The notes under the pieces are model-generated. The model was not told the origin of the DNA, did not search any database, and saw only the letters and a list, made by a program, of their open reading frames with translations. The position numbers and the translations under genes were made by a program. A stretch of 24,847 bases of DNA from Saccoglossus kowalevskii (taxonomy: Eukaryota; Hemichordata; Enteropneusta; Harrimaniidae): positions 79,159 through 104,005 of the forward strand of contig NW_003153251.1 of assembly GCF_000003605.2 (NCBI RefSeq), written 5' to 3'. This document shows, piece by piece, positions 10,001 to 18,040 of the stretch. Position 1 is the stretch's first letter. Each line of letters begins with the position of its first letter.

Positions 10001-13000
10001 TGAAAGTTCAAAACAGTTGATTTCAATAATTGATTTAATTGGAATGATTTTGTGAATAAAATCATGAATGTAGGCACCTTTATGTAGCTAGTTGCATTTA
10101 CTCCAAGACAAGTACATTATTTTCAAGTTAAGTTGTAAGTTGGATGTAGCACGCAGCCACGTATGTACATTAAACCCAGTCGAAAAGTTGAAATGACCGC
10201 CAACCTTAATTCATCTGCTATTCATTGGTGAGATGTTCACTTTAGAAGTTTTTAAATTATTATCAGCGAATAACGGTGGGCGAATATGATGTGGGTCTAT
10301 TAACACAAAATTCGAAAGCGTGCAGCAGGACGACTACTAGTATAATGCTTTAAATGGCCACACGCGTAATGTTGAAACGAGCTGTTCCATTGGCTAATTC
10401 ACATATACCGTTGAAACGAGCTGTTTTATTGGCTAATTCTTAATTATCGTTGAACAGATCTGCTTCATTTGATACTTTACATATACAATTAAATAGAGCT
10501 GCTCCATCGGCTAATTCACATATATCGTTGAAACGAGCTGTTTTATTGGCCAATTCATACTTACCGTTGAAACAAGTTGCTTCATTGGCTAATTCACACT
10601 TACCGTTCAGAAGAGCTGCTTCGTTGGATAATTCAACATATCTCGGGTACATTGGTTTCATGGGAGGACCACATGTATCACGCCATCCTTCCCATGCCCA
10701 TACCAGTTCACTCCAGTTGCGACTATTGGCCATTACGTCATACAGATCTGTTCGATAGCACACACATACAAAATAGTTTACTTATGCTATTCCATATGAT
10801 GTACAATTGCCCAATGTATCATTTGCATTAAACACAATATCAACGTTCAATGGCGGTGGTCGTCGCGATGCGTCCTGTTCGATATGGGACTCATAGCGAC
10901 GTACACGACACGTGTAAAATACGTTGTTTGTTTATATGAAATTTGAAGAGGCGCTGCGCGACTACCACCACCCCTTCATCAATGTCTCAAAGCGTATAAA
11001 ATAATGTAATACTATAACATTTGATCATTTTTCATTTAAGGGATATCCGTTTCGACTGTTTCAGTAATTTATACGTTCACGATCATCGCAGCGTTATTGC
11101 GTAAGTTTGCAACACTAAACATCACATGTGGTGTAGTTATCGTGATGGTTATTATATAATTATTTGGTTGCTTTGATTGCAGCTCGTTGGTGAAGTGGGC
11201 AATAAGTGGGCACCGATAAACTGTGCGATTCGGACGATGGTCTGTCTGTAATCTAGGCAAGGCAAGTGGCGTATTTGATGACTTGAGTGTACTAATTTGT
11301 GTAATGCCAAGATCAGGAAAATCATCGGTTTGAAAGATCTTAGATTGCAAATGGCCGCCGACATCTCGTTGAGCGCGAGAGCGCCACGACTCGTGATTTT
11401 GTCCCAGAAATACTAGTACTATAGAATTTCAGTCTCCCCGTCATCCCGTCTGCTTTTATATTGAATTGTGTATCCGATCACAGTCCCTCAGGACTGTGCA
11501 TGGTATTTGGAGCATTATTCAAGAGGGAAAAACAAGTATCGTGGCTCTCTCGCGAGATCTTGGTGTACTGCACGCTGTGCCCGAAATCCCATTGTTAATG
11601 TGTGGTATACCGTACAATACCGTTTGTTCTCGGTGTAGTTTACATAGTTCATAAACGCTTTACGAGCTGGTTACCGCGACTTGATGACGTCATAAACGCA
11701 ATTACACGCATGCGCACCGGTACCAGACACCCATGCACGGTGGACTGTTCGCATTCGACACTGGAACCAGTACTAACCTGGGTCCAATGGGTAACATGCA
11801 TCTGGATTTGGATCCCCTGGTTTGTCACATACCTCACCAGTGTTGTAAATAGCCGACATGTCAGCAACTATTTGGTTAAACTAGAAAGTAGTTCAACATT
11901 AGTAGCTCCATTATACAACATACCACAGGCTTTAGAGAATGGGGTTAAACACTTTTCCTTTGATATTATGTAGCATGTAATTTGATATACATTGAAAATG
12001 CTACTTAAGTCAAGTTTTGAGAAAAGCATCACGTGTTATCTTTGAATTGAAAATTAAGTTATGTTCGCCATACTTTCTATACTTTCTATGAGCTCATGCC
12101 ACCGGGATACCGAAAATGAAAAAAATGAGGTCACCAGACATTTTTAGAGATAAAAAATAGAGTCCGAATGGTCATGAAAACTAGTCAACATTATCATTTT
12201 GACACTGGTTTCTAAAACCAAAAGGTTTTATTCATGGAATGAAATTGTCATTTTTGACATGAATAATATTTTGGAAATATTTCAAAAATCGACATATAAT
12301 TTAGTTATTTTTTACTGCCATAGTAGTTGTTTTCTATAATATACATTGTATACGGCTCAAAACGCCCCAACTTACCTCATCGAACTTTTCATCATCCAGC
12401 GCCGCTGCACCGATATAGATGAGGTTCTCTAATCGTCTGTTTGTATCAAATGTGAAATCAGTTCTGTCGAATACCAAAGCACACGTTCGCATGTCCCTGT
12501 CAAAACCACCAGCGACGGATATAGCATCTAACTGATAGAAAAGAAAATAGCACGATATTAAAGCGCAGGGGGTAGTCACCTGCGCACGCGCGGGAATCGA
12601 ATCCCAAACAACAATAACAAGGCATGCTGAAACGCAAATGCTCATGGGTAGACGCTTGTTTGTAAACAATGACACCCTATGGCCACCTGACGCATGCGCA
12701 GGTGACGACTCCCCGCTTTAAGCCTAGTCTGAGTTAATGATAAGGTGAAAAGATGTATCGCTATATCACGATAAAACAGCTGCTGATGTTGAGTAGTTTA
12801 CTCAACATACGTGTGTGCGTACATGATCTGTTTTTTTTTACAGCGACTCAACAAACCCCCTCTACCATATTGTAATAGACATTTCACGATTGCTACACTT
12901 TAGATGTGAACAAATGTTAGAAAATAATTAACGAATTTACATATTTGCAACTTAAATATATTCAAAAATAGACAAATAGTATAATCAATGTTATGCAGCG

Positions 13001-13984
13001 TTAAAGATATGATTTGAATATACTTTTGAATATACCGTCGTTGGTAGCTGCATGCGCATATTCAAACTGCCATACGTTAATTAATTAAATGTTTTGGATT
13101 CGTTAAAAACGCGAAACTTTCACGAATTTTGGAGTGTAAAATAAGTGGTCAAAACTACAAAAACTATACATAGTTAAATCTGATATAATTTATCTGGAAT
13201 ACACTTGGCCATCATTCACGGCGGTGGAATATTGTAAAATCAATACGACTACAAAATAAAACAATTTATTCGAAAATAGATCAAAAAATAGCATATAGAC
13301 TATATTTAGTTGTACGAAAACGGTTTCTGAACTTGTTTGGAAGTCATTTGCGCTTCTTAGTGAATTGTAATTAAGAATAATCTTCATCAACTTTATCGCT
13401 ATTAATTACGTCCAAGGTTGGTTGGTAGATCGGTCAGACCAATCACAGAGAAGCTTGTTTGTTGACAGTTTTTTTTTCGACGAATTAAATTCCGCCTTGT
13501 ATAAATGGTTCGACTCAACTGTAACTGTATTGTAACCCCGGTCTACCTATGTTACGTTGAAGCAAAAAAACTATTGTCATTACTCATCGCGATAAAGTAT
13601 CGACAATATGCAATCATATAAAAAGTCGAAAAAAAACCATGTGCACTCTGAAATGTGCAAGGACGACAGACGATAAAAAAATATTTTCTTATATGTATTC
13701 TGTCTGTACCTGCCTACCAACTTCTTACAAGATAAAATTCACGAAAAGAATTCATTTATTACGTAACTCACCATCACTTGTTGGTTGTACTCGGTGATGT
13801 TAGTCTCATAGTCCCAAGACGCACTAATGGCGGTTGAGTAAATGATCTCTGCATTGGGGTTGTACGTATTATTCAACCAGAGCACGGCCTTAGATTCGTC
13901 TGCAACCGACCCAGCGGGTGCACCGCAGTCTATTTGCGCACGCACAGCGACCAGGGCTGCGCTGAAAAGCAGTAGATAACGCAT
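920..13984 (-). CDS. ACE: ACE-like peptidase M2 gene, 11 exons with duplicated exon 8, 3' end off the window
   Basis: Secreted or surface zinc dipeptidyl carboxypeptidase of the angiotensin-converting-enzyme family, which removes C-terminal dipeptides from peptides outside the cell. Joining the exons below with one exon 8 gives about 560 residues in one frame. It starts with a signal peptide ([16 protein letters not shown], cleavage likely after Ala16). HEMGH is at residues 377-381, the third zinc ligand Glu at 405 in GFHEALGD, and HASAW at 347-351. Lys507, His509, Tyr516, Arg518 and Tyr519 match the substrate and chloride pocket of human testis ACE (511, 513, 520, 522, 523). Cysteines 141/152, 346/364 and 534/548 match the three conserved disulfides. 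All splice junctions are GT-AG and phase-consistent. One catalytic domain is visible. The final ~60 or more residues and any membrane anchor lie beyond the left edge. Family certain; orthology to a particular vertebrate ACE not established. Confidence 0.95.
1709..1813 (-). CDS. ACE: ACE-like exon 10
   Basis: Encodes residues 483-517: [20 protein letters not shown] followed by [14 protein letters not shown], with an Arg codon split at each end. GAKYHVP carries Lys507 and His509, the residues that hold the substrate C-terminal carboxylate in ACE (human Lys511, His513), and Tyr516 matches human Tyr520. The acceptor is TTGTTTCAG and the donor GTTAGT. Found by reading the minus strand between exons 9 and 11. 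Confidence 0.93.
1918..2050 (+). mobile_element. Family C MITE, partial (left end)
   Basis: Begins ATGGGCGCCGAAATCCCGCT followed by GAGAGCGAGAGAGCGACGAG, matching the left ends of the elements at 11348, 15962 and 23806. The right GGCCGCC end is not recognisable; the right limit given is approximate. It lies in intron 9, close to the exon 9 donor. Confidence 0.55.
2127..2271 (-). CDS. ACE: ACE-like exon 9
   Basis: Encodes residues 435-482: [40 protein letters not shown] and YNERWWHM, then two bases of an Arg codon. It matches human DINFLMKMALDKIAF...[22 protein letters not shown]. The acceptor is TTTCTCTAG (AG 2272-2273) and the donor GTGAGA (2121-2126). The frame continues past the acceptor for about 20 codons, but that part has no ACE homology and is intron. 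Confidence 0.94.
2587..2668 (+). mobile_element. Family B element, right-end fragment
   Basis: Matches the right ends of the family B elements at 18041-18310 and 23018-23650: AGTCAAAGTC, TTTGTTCATATGAGAC, then GCGCGACGACCACCACCCT. The left part is not convincing. Confidence 0.5.
3047..3208 (+). mobile_element. Family A MITE, copy 1 (TTAA ends)
   Basis: 162 bp from TTAA (3047) to TTAA (3205). Imperfect terminal inverted repeats AAGCGGAGGAGTCGTCACCT and the complement of GCATGCGCAGGTGACAACCC. The core contains TTGTTTACAAACAAGCGTCT and CCCATGAGCCTTTGCGTT, shared by all five copies. No coding capacity. TTAA target sites suggest mobilisation by a piggyBac-type transposase. Located in the intron between exons 8B and 9. 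Confidence 0.85.
3589..3812 (-). CDS. ACE: ACE-like exon 8B (downstream copy): zinc site, Tyr variant
   Basis: Second copy of the zinc-site exon, 1,143 bp downstream of 8A in transcription order, with the same length, phases and encoded segment. HEMGH and the third zinc Glu are intact, so it is not a decayed copy. The only protein difference is Tyr for Phe at residue 385 (HTQYYYQY here, HTQYFYQY in 8A). The acceptor shares 12 bp with 8A (CATATTTGACAG). The donor is CAGG|GTAGGT instead of GTGAGC. Beyond these edges the two loci are not alignable by eye. It is best read as a mutually exclusive alternative exon. Confidence 0.9.
4338..4661 (+). mobile_element. Family D MITE, full-length, between exons 8A and 8B
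   Basis: 324 bp bounded by exact 13-bp inverted repeats CCTCGGGGGCGGA (4338-4350) and its complement (4649-4661). The interior GTTGCTAAGACGCGCACCAC, GAACGCCGGTCG and CACAAACTCAACTTTGAAGT recurs at 8570-9222 and 21753-22059. No protein coded. Confidence 0.75.
4956..5179 (-). CDS. ACE: ACE-like exon 8A (upstream copy): zinc site, Phe variant
   Basis: Encodes the catalytic core, residues 360-434: [49 protein letters not shown] and [15 protein letters not shown]. It contains both zinc-binding histidines (377, 381), the catalytic Glu378 and the third ligand Glu405. The residue matching human Phe391 is Phe385. The acceptor is ATATTTGACAG (AG at 5180-5181) and the donor CAAG|GTGAGC. The length is 224 nt, entering in phase 2 and leaving in phase 1, so it cannot be combined with 8B in one open frame. 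8A and 8B differ at 7 bases by eye, only one of them changing a residue. Confidence 0.94.
6163..6256 (+). repeat. Two-copy tandem repeat, 47 bp
   Basis: ACCACTCAAGTCATTGGGAA and ACCACCCAAGTCATTAAGAA lie 47 bp apart, each followed by AACGA...ATGTGATG. The second copy ends in a TGACGTCA palindrome. In intron 7. Confidence 0.7.
6692..6864 (-). CDS. ACE: ACE-like exon 7: HASAW segment
   Basis: Encodes residues 303-359 and two bases of 360: [65 protein letters not shown] is the substrate-backbone-binding strand of ACE (human C352-H353-A354-S355-A356). The acceptor is TTTTACAG and the donor a weaker GTATTA. It ends in phase 2, which either copy of exon 8 accepts. The weak donor precedes the duplicated exon choice, which is a plausible setting for regulated splicing. 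Confidence 0.93.
6918..6942 (+). repeat. Left copy of an exact 25-bp direct repeat
   Basis: Identical to 7431-7455 (starts TAAAACGATTCATAAGTGCG, ends CCCTC). The pair encloses 488 bp of intron 6 immediately beyond the exon 7 acceptor. Confidence 0.85.
6943..7430. other. 488-bp segment between direct repeats in intron 6
   Basis: No protein similarity or transposon termini recognised. A 109-codon plus-strand frame (6933-7262) crosses it but has no features of a gene. Confidence 0.4.
7431..7455 (+). repeat. Right copy of an exact 25-bp direct repeat
   Basis: Identical to 6918-6942; both end in the GCGCCCTC motif of the short element family seen at 694-894. Confidence 0.85.
7934..8031 (-). CDS. 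ACE: ACE-like exon 6
   Basis: Encodes residues 270-302: [20 protein letters not shown] followed by [18 protein letters not shown] and the VPFP-like segment are hallmarks of peptidase M2. The acceptor is TTTTTGTAG and the donor GTAAGT. Its in-phase (1) and out-phase (0) agree with exons 5 and 7. It is a 98-nt exon found from its splice sites and family homology. Confidence 0.93.
8570..9222 (+). mobile_element. Family D element split by a ~490-bp insertion
   Basis: The left part (8570-8605, GCTGCTAAGACGCGCACCAC) and right part (9093-9222, GTATTTCTATGGGCTCTGTG and CACAAACTCAACTTTAA) match the 4338 element. About 487 bp (8606-9092) sits exactly where that element continues. Outer ends are decayed. 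Lies in intron 5. Confidence 0.65.
8606..9092. other. AT-rich insertion within family D element
   Basis: Contains a 100-bp sub-segment (8639-8738) bounded by exact 13-bp inverted repeats TCTGTATGGCATC, and a second hairpin GGAAATCAG...CTGATTTCC near 8906-8948, then a very AT-rich tail. No clear target duplication or known transposon ends. Confidence 0.45.
9364..9555 (-). CDS. ACE: ACE-like exon 5
   Basis: Encodes residues 206-269 plus a split codon: [20 protein letters not shown], then a helical stretch with [14 protein letters not shown] and AIPAHITG. It matches human SWRSMYE...LHAYVRRALHRHYG...GPIPAHLLG. The acceptor is CTCTAG (AG at 9556-9557) and the donor GTGAGT (9358-9363); phase 1 at both ends (192 nt). 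Confidence 0.94.
9623..9667. mobile_element. Collapsed family C element: two ends joined as a palindrome
   Basis: About 44-bp near-perfect palindrome, CAAATGACTGCCGAAATCTC joined to CGAGATCTCGGCGGCCATTTG (ends only). Each arm equals a family C terminus, so this looks like an element that lost its whole interior. Located in intron 4 close to exon 5. Confidence 0.65.
10362..10634 (-). repeat. 39-bp tandem repeat made from the exon 4 end and its splice donor, 7 units
   Basis: Seven consecutive 39-bp units on the minus strand, starting at 10634, 10595, 10556, 10517, 10478, 10439 and 10400. Unit 1 is real coding sequence plus the functional GTAAGT donor; the others are diverged copies. Unit 2 keeps GTAAGT, unit 6 has GTATAT, and units 3, 4, 5 and 7 have lost the GT. 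The frame is open from exon 4 through units 1-5 and ends at a TAA (10440-10442). The translated unit reads like [13 protein letters not shown], repeating every 13 residues. Confidence 0.92.
10604..10747 (-). CDS. ACE: ACE-like exon 4, with tandemly repeated 3' end
   Basis: Encodes residues 158-205 (split codons at both ends): [20 protein letters not shown], then [20 protein letters not shown] and SNEAALLN. It matches human [24 protein letters not shown]. The acceptor is CGAACAG. The donor at 10598-10603 is GTAAGT. The last 31 bases plus the donor form unit 1 of a seven-unit 39-bp tandem repeat (10362-10634). A second intact donor exactly 39 bp downstream (exon end 10565) would extend the exon in frame by 13 residues, [13 protein letters not shown]. 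Confidence 0.92.
10849..10980 (+). mobile_element. Short family B-like inverted-repeat element
   Basis: About 130 bp bounded by GGCGGTGGTCGTCGCGATGCG and GCGCTGCGCGACTACCACC, imperfect inverted repeats resembling family B ends. The interior has TTGTTTATATGA as in the 18041 copy. Lies in intron 3 near exon 4. Confidence 0.5.
11348..11568 (+). mobile_element. Family C MITE copy in intron 3
   Basis: Left end CAAATGGCCGCCGACATCTC and GTTGAGCGCGAGAGCGCCACG. The right end keeps CGTGGCTCTCTCGCGAGATCT but has lost the GGCCGCC terminus. Interior TGGTATTTGGAG matches the 15962 copy. Confidence 0.65.
11778..11880 (-). CDS. ACE: ACE-like exon 3
   Basis: Encodes residues 124-157 plus one base: [18 protein letters not shown] through ACYPLDP. 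It matches human LLDMETTYSVATVC...LEPDL, and the two cysteines (141, 152) correspond to the first ACE disulfide. The acceptor is CTTTCTAG and the donor G|GTTAGT. This exon is too short and fragmented to stand out as an open reading frame; it was found by reading the minus strand between exons 2 and 4. Confidence 0.92.
12376..12531 (-). CDS. ACE: ACE-like exon 2
   Basis: Encodes residues 72-123, from LDAISVAGG to [13 protein letters not shown], the helical region before the first disulfide (compare LERAALPAQELEEYN in human ACE). The acceptor is TTTTCTATCAG and the donor GTAAGT; both ends are phase 0, so this 156-nt exon could be skipped without a frameshift. The reading frame also runs upstream into a MITE, but the acceptor and homology place the exon start at 12531. 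Confidence 0.9.
12558..12721 (-). mobile_element. Family A MITE, copy 2, abutting exon 2 acceptor
   Basis: 164 bp, TTAA to TTAA, core in reverse orientation to copy 1. It ends only 25 bp before the AG of exon 2; its terminal CTTTAAT matches the animal branch-point consensus. Confidence 0.85.
13431..13505 (+). repeat. Dispersed repeat F, copy 1
   Basis: GGTCAGACCAATCACAGAGA, AGCTTGTTTGTTGACAGTTT and TTCGACGA parallel 15268-15322. In intron 1, close to exon 1. Confidence 0.55.
13772..13984 (-). CDS. ACE: ACE-like exon 1: signal peptide and domain start
   Basis: Encodes residues 1-71. The ATG at 13982-13984 is followed by a short basic-hydrophobic signal peptide and the mature start QIDCGAPAG. 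The exon ends with [17 protein letters not shown], which aligns with the ANWNYNTNIT segment of human ACE. NNT and NIT are possible N-glycosylation sites. The donor is GTGAGT (13766-13771), phase 0. The start was chosen because it is the only ATG giving a signal peptide and it lies just below a TATA box. Confidence 0.93.
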
Positions 13985-14021
13985 GATGGTGAACTATTGA
14001 TGACTCGGCGTGGCTGTAACG

Positions 14022-14028
14022 TTTTATA
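14022..14028 (-). promoter_or_regulatory. TATA box of the ACE-like gene
   Basis: TATAAAA on the minus strand, 38 bp before the ATG. A start site about 25-30 bp below it would fall near 13995-14000, giving a 5' UTR of only about 10-15 nt. The start codon context (CACCATCATGC) has A at -3. Predicted from sequence only. Confidence 0.6.
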
Positions 14029-14044
14029 GTGGACCAAATTGATA

Positions 14045-14583
14045 ACTGAAAACACGCCTTCTTGATAACCACCTGCCGATTCACTCAGTGTTTTTTCCAG
14101 ATCGCGATTCGTATTAATTTATCAACTTGATAACTGATATTTCTCATCGTTCTGGTGCATTTAAGGTCACTGGAACCAATGTAACTTCAAGCGTTAGCGT
14201 AACACCTGTTTACGTTTTGCGCGCGTGCGCAGTTACTGGTTGGCAAGAACCGGTCGTTCGCATCCGAAGATAAAACGGCGTTCAACACTGTTTCTGTCAT
14301 TAAAATACATGTATGTGTCCATTTTAATAAAACTTATGGACAATGTTGTCACAGCAGATCGCGAGCAAGTGTTGACCCGTGAGCGACATTTGTTATCGTA
14401 TATTTGCAAGATGGTTCGCAAAAACGTAAACATGTGACGTCACAACGCGTGTACATTGTTTGGAACAGAACTTGCATGTGTGGAACTTACATGTGTGTCG
14501 GTGATTAGTTTCTTGATATAAATATCAGGTCAAATAACGTTTTATTTTTAATAATGAATGTCAATCACTGAAATAGTCACAGT
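14045..14583. other. Upstream flank of the ACE-like gene
   Basis: No coding sequence seen. Contains the TGACGTCA at 14435 and GCGCGTGCGC near 14220. Probable promoter-proximal region of the ACE-like gene, or between divergent genes. Confidence 0.4.
14435..14442. promoter_or_regulatory. TGACGTCA palindrome upstream of the ACE-like promoter
   Basis: Perfect CREB/ATF-type palindrome about 410 bp upstream of the TATA box. It is one of ten in the window (others at 1865, 3460, 3857, 5287, 6250, 6649, 7097, 9736 and 11685), all between 1.8 and 14.5 kb and all but this one in introns. Binding is inferred only. Confidence 0.4.
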
Positions 14584-14737
14584 TTAAAACGGGAGGGTCG
14601 TCCCCTGCGCACGCGCGGAAATTGACGATAACAACACCTCGCTAAAACGCAAAGGTTCATGGGTGGACGCTTTCTTGTAAACAATGACACGCCATGGCCA
14701 TCTGGCGCATGCGCAGGTGACGACTCCCCCGCTTTAA
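14584..14737 (-). mobile_element. Family A MITE, copy 3
   Basis: 154 bp, TTAA to TTAA, same inverted ends and reversed core. It lies about 550 bp upstream of the ACE-like TATA box and carries an NRF1-like TGCGCACGCGCG at 14606. Confidence 0.85.
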
Positions 14738-15263
14738 TGAAAGGTGAAGGTTGAAATTTATTTATATGCAAATGTGTTTACGGGTAGGATACAGGTTCAA
14801 GTTTTGCCCGCAATGTATGCATTATCACATATTCATCAGTACACATCAGAATAATAAAACTGAATGATTCATTTACGCTCCCGAGTGTATACTTGTTTTT
14901 CTGTTCCGTTAAAATTTCAACTTTGTCGCAACCTTGTTATCGGATATCCGAATAGTGTAGCGGAGCGGCACGTTCCATGTGAAGTGTTGTTTACGTTTTG
15001 AGTGTGTTTATTACACCTGTATCTTAGTTCAAACGGCCAAACTGATGCGAAATTGTCAGTGATAACCGAAATTATTCCAAAATATTTCGCATATTAATAT
15101 TCATGTTCTTAAAAAATGTGTTTCTTCTTTTTCTTTTGCGAAAAAAAATACCTATTAACGTAATAAATAGCTGCCCATGCCAAGTGTATCGGTACGGTTT
15201 CAACCATCTTCGAATCTTCTTGTAAGATTATGTCTGATTGGCCAGCCAACCCAAACACCAAAC

Positions 15264-15352
15264 GGTCTGACCAATTGGAGAACAGCTTATTTGTTGATAG
15301 TTTTTGTTTCGACGTGTATTTGCACGTATATATATATACACATCGACTCAGC
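15264..15352 (+). repeat. Dispersed repeat F, copy 2
   Basis: GGTCTGACCAATTGGAGAAC, AGCTTATTTGTTGATAGTTT and TTTCGACG match copy 1 at 13431. Both are followed some bases later by TCGACTCA.CTG. Nature unknown. Confidence 0.55.
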
Positions 15353-15961
15353 TGCCATTGATTTCCGCCATCTTGTCCACTCTACATTTTACCATAATGT
15401 TAATAACCTAAGAAATACATCGCGGATGCTGTCCATTTCCATACAATCGCTTGTGCGTTTTTCATAGCTTTGATAGTAAAACTCATACAGTCTTTTCGGG
15501 GTTATACTATTCACATTGATTGCTACGGGTCAAATGCTGTATACTGGCGTGCACATACGCACGTTTCTCTTTGTGGTTATCGCGAATTATAATTTGGCTA
15601 CTCAGATGTCTAGATAGACCTGTCATGTCCATATGTCAGGGTTCCCATTGGTAACCATTTTGACTTAACCATTTCTGAAAAGGGTGTGGTTCAGACATTT
15701 AATTAACGATATCTTGAAAACTGCAATAATAGTACATAATATACTGCACACGCATACTGAACACATTAAATATCCGTACTTGACACAAGCCGTGAGGTCA
15801 CAGTTGTAGGGTCGTATGTAAGGATATGACATTGAACCTTACGCTGCAGCTACCTACAGTCCCACAGTACCGAACAATTTTGAAAACTGGTAGCGAGTAC
15901 GTTTCACACACACACGCCTGAGATAACGAGTCGAAAACACAATGACAATATTGCTTATTTG

Positions 15962-16192
15962 CAAATGGCCGCCAAGGTCCCGTTGAGAGCGAGATAGCCA
16001 CGGGAGACCCCCCCCCCCGTATATAGTGTACCATTCTCTAATGTCGTCGCGTCCGCTGTTCTCTTGACCTTTATAACCATGGTATTTGGAGTAGTTGACG
16101 CGATGACGACAGAGAATGGAATACTATTAGTGCGAGGGGCAAAAAAAAAGTCACGCGGCTCTCTCGCTTTCAACGTGATCTCGGCGGCCAAT
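15962..16192 (+). mobile_element. Family C MITE, full-length copy
   Basis: About 230 bp. Left end CAAATGGCCGCCAAGGTCCC, right end GATCTCGGCGGCCAATG, inverted repeats. It contains a run of about 11 C near 16008 and a run of A near 16141. No coding capacity. Confidence 0.75.
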
Positions 16193-16465
16193 GAGGTTTT
16201 GACTAGATATTACGTATTTGGCTTTTGTCTGAGATCTAGTTTATGAATGATAAACAGGCAGGACGCAATTTGTAGCACAGTAATTACAGTAGGTTAGAGA
16301 AAAAAAAAAGATATCCCACAAAAGTTGTAAAGGGGGACTGGTTCTGTGGAGAGGATACTGTAGAATATTAGGGTAAGGACTTTGTCCTGCAGAGCCGGGA
16401 CTGTCTCTATCTGTTGATGATGATATCAGATTTATTATAAATGACAACATGAAATAACGTCAACA

Positions 16466-16490
16466 GATTTGATTTGATTTGATTTGATTT
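16466..16490 (+). repeat. (GATTT)5 microsatellite
   Basis: Five perfect GATTT units, 27 bp left of family A copy 4. Confidence 0.95.
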
Positions 16491-16516
16491 GGCAGATAAA
16501 CGTACATTAATGAGTT

Positions 16517-16681
16517 TTAAGGCGGGGAAGCCGTCACTTTCGCATGCGTCAGATGGCCATAGCCTGTTGTTGTTTACAAACAAGCGTCTGTCCATGAGCC
16601 TTTGCGTTTTTAGCATCCGTTGTTATCGTCGCTTGGGATTCAATTCACACGCATGCGCAGATGACGACCCCTACACGTTAA
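16517..16681 (+). mobile_element. Family A MITE, copy 4
   Basis: 165 bp, TTAA to TTAA, core in the same orientation as copy 1. It starts shortly after the GATTT pentanucleotide repeat. Confidence 0.85.
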
Positions 16682-18040
16682 ATACTTAGCCACGACTGCA
16701 AATTTATGTTTAAAAATGGTCTATAATTACACTTTCCAAACAAATTCAATCAGACTTTATTAGCTCAAACGATATTTATTTTAAAATTATTATCAAACGA
16801 AGTCGACAAAACTATACAAAACTACATTCGTAAGTTAATGGCAGTATGTAGGTACAGCCGGAACGCAGCTGAGCGATTTGACCGTTATTTCGCGCGATTA
16901 TTAGATTGGAAGAGCGCCACCAACGGCACGAAAGCATGTTTGTATAGTATAAGAGAAAGTGATGTGGTAATTTCCCGCGGCATTTTCTTTTTGTGTTTTT
17001 TTAGAATCTCGGGGAAAATATTACAATTTAAAGTGGTGAACTAATATGCAGGTCTCAAAATGTAACGAATTTTCATTGATTTTAGTACAAAAATATACTA
17101 ATAAAGTGAAATATTATGCAATACACAGTGACCCCTCTTGTTAAACTTTCAAAATAAAATCTAAAATTGGCATTTTCATTTTCTGTTTTCACTAAAAAAA
17201 ATATGACTAAAATCATAATCTAAAATAAAAATATTAGTGCTACAGTCAGCGGGCATTGCAATTTCGACCTTTGCAGTGATGTACGTGACACTTTCTCTCT
17301 ATCTGACGTTTTTACCCCAGCAACGACATAGCATGACTTGTTTGACGAGCGGACTCAGAATTGCACAGTGTTTGACTGTCTTTTCGCCGAATTTAATATA
17401 AACCTTTAACCAAAGAGAGCAGTATTTGCTTATTACCAATCGTATTTTGGTGTTTTGAGGTCACGTTTAGGGTTCAGTTCCGGGGATTTTAGTTAGTTCG
17501 TCCTCATCTCTGGGTTAACGTACCCGACGTACATGGCATACGTTTATTTTCTTGATCCCAAGTTCCCCTTTTTGGAATTTCTTGTTATGAGTATATTATA
17601 ACCGTTAAAATTCCAGTAAAACACATGCTATCACAATTTTGAGTGCCACATCTTCCAGGTTTAGTATTTGAAAATTGTTTTCTGGAAAAAAATCCGCCCG
17701 TTACAGTCAGTGTTCAAGCTAAAAGCTTATTTGTTTGTCTAAAGGTTATTAAGGTGAAAGACTGAAGTAGCATACTTGAACGTGATTAATTTTTCTTCTG
17801 AATTGGGCTTCTTAATGACTTGTGTACACAAATTAAAATATATATAAATATAAAATTCATCCTATTCCTTATAAACTAGAGGGTTGTTTCGATTTACATT
17901 TATTTATTTTATTTAACTTTTTTTATTATCTATTGTGTATTTGTCTATTAGTCTATGTTTTTGTAATCGTATTTCTGTTCGTAATATAAGTTGTCCCGTG
18001 TATTTCCACATGCATCCCGTATCTGGGAGGCATAGTTCCC
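16682..18040. other. Intergenic sequence, nothing recognised
   Basis: AT-rich, only short open frames on either strand, no exon with splice sites and family resemblance, no transposon ends found by eye. Confidence 0.5.

Noticed and set aside
10362..10634. CRISPR-like array
   Set aside because: Units are contiguous with no spacers and begin inside a coding exon of an animal gene; it is a tandem duplication.
10450..10758. Plus-strand 102-codon repetitive frame
   Set aside because: Antisense of exon 4 and its 39-bp repeat; openness follows from the 13-codon period.
12532..12675. N-terminal extension of exon 2 into the upstream open frame
   Set aside because: That part translates the MITE, lies beyond a good acceptor (TTTTCTATCAG) and has no ACE homology.
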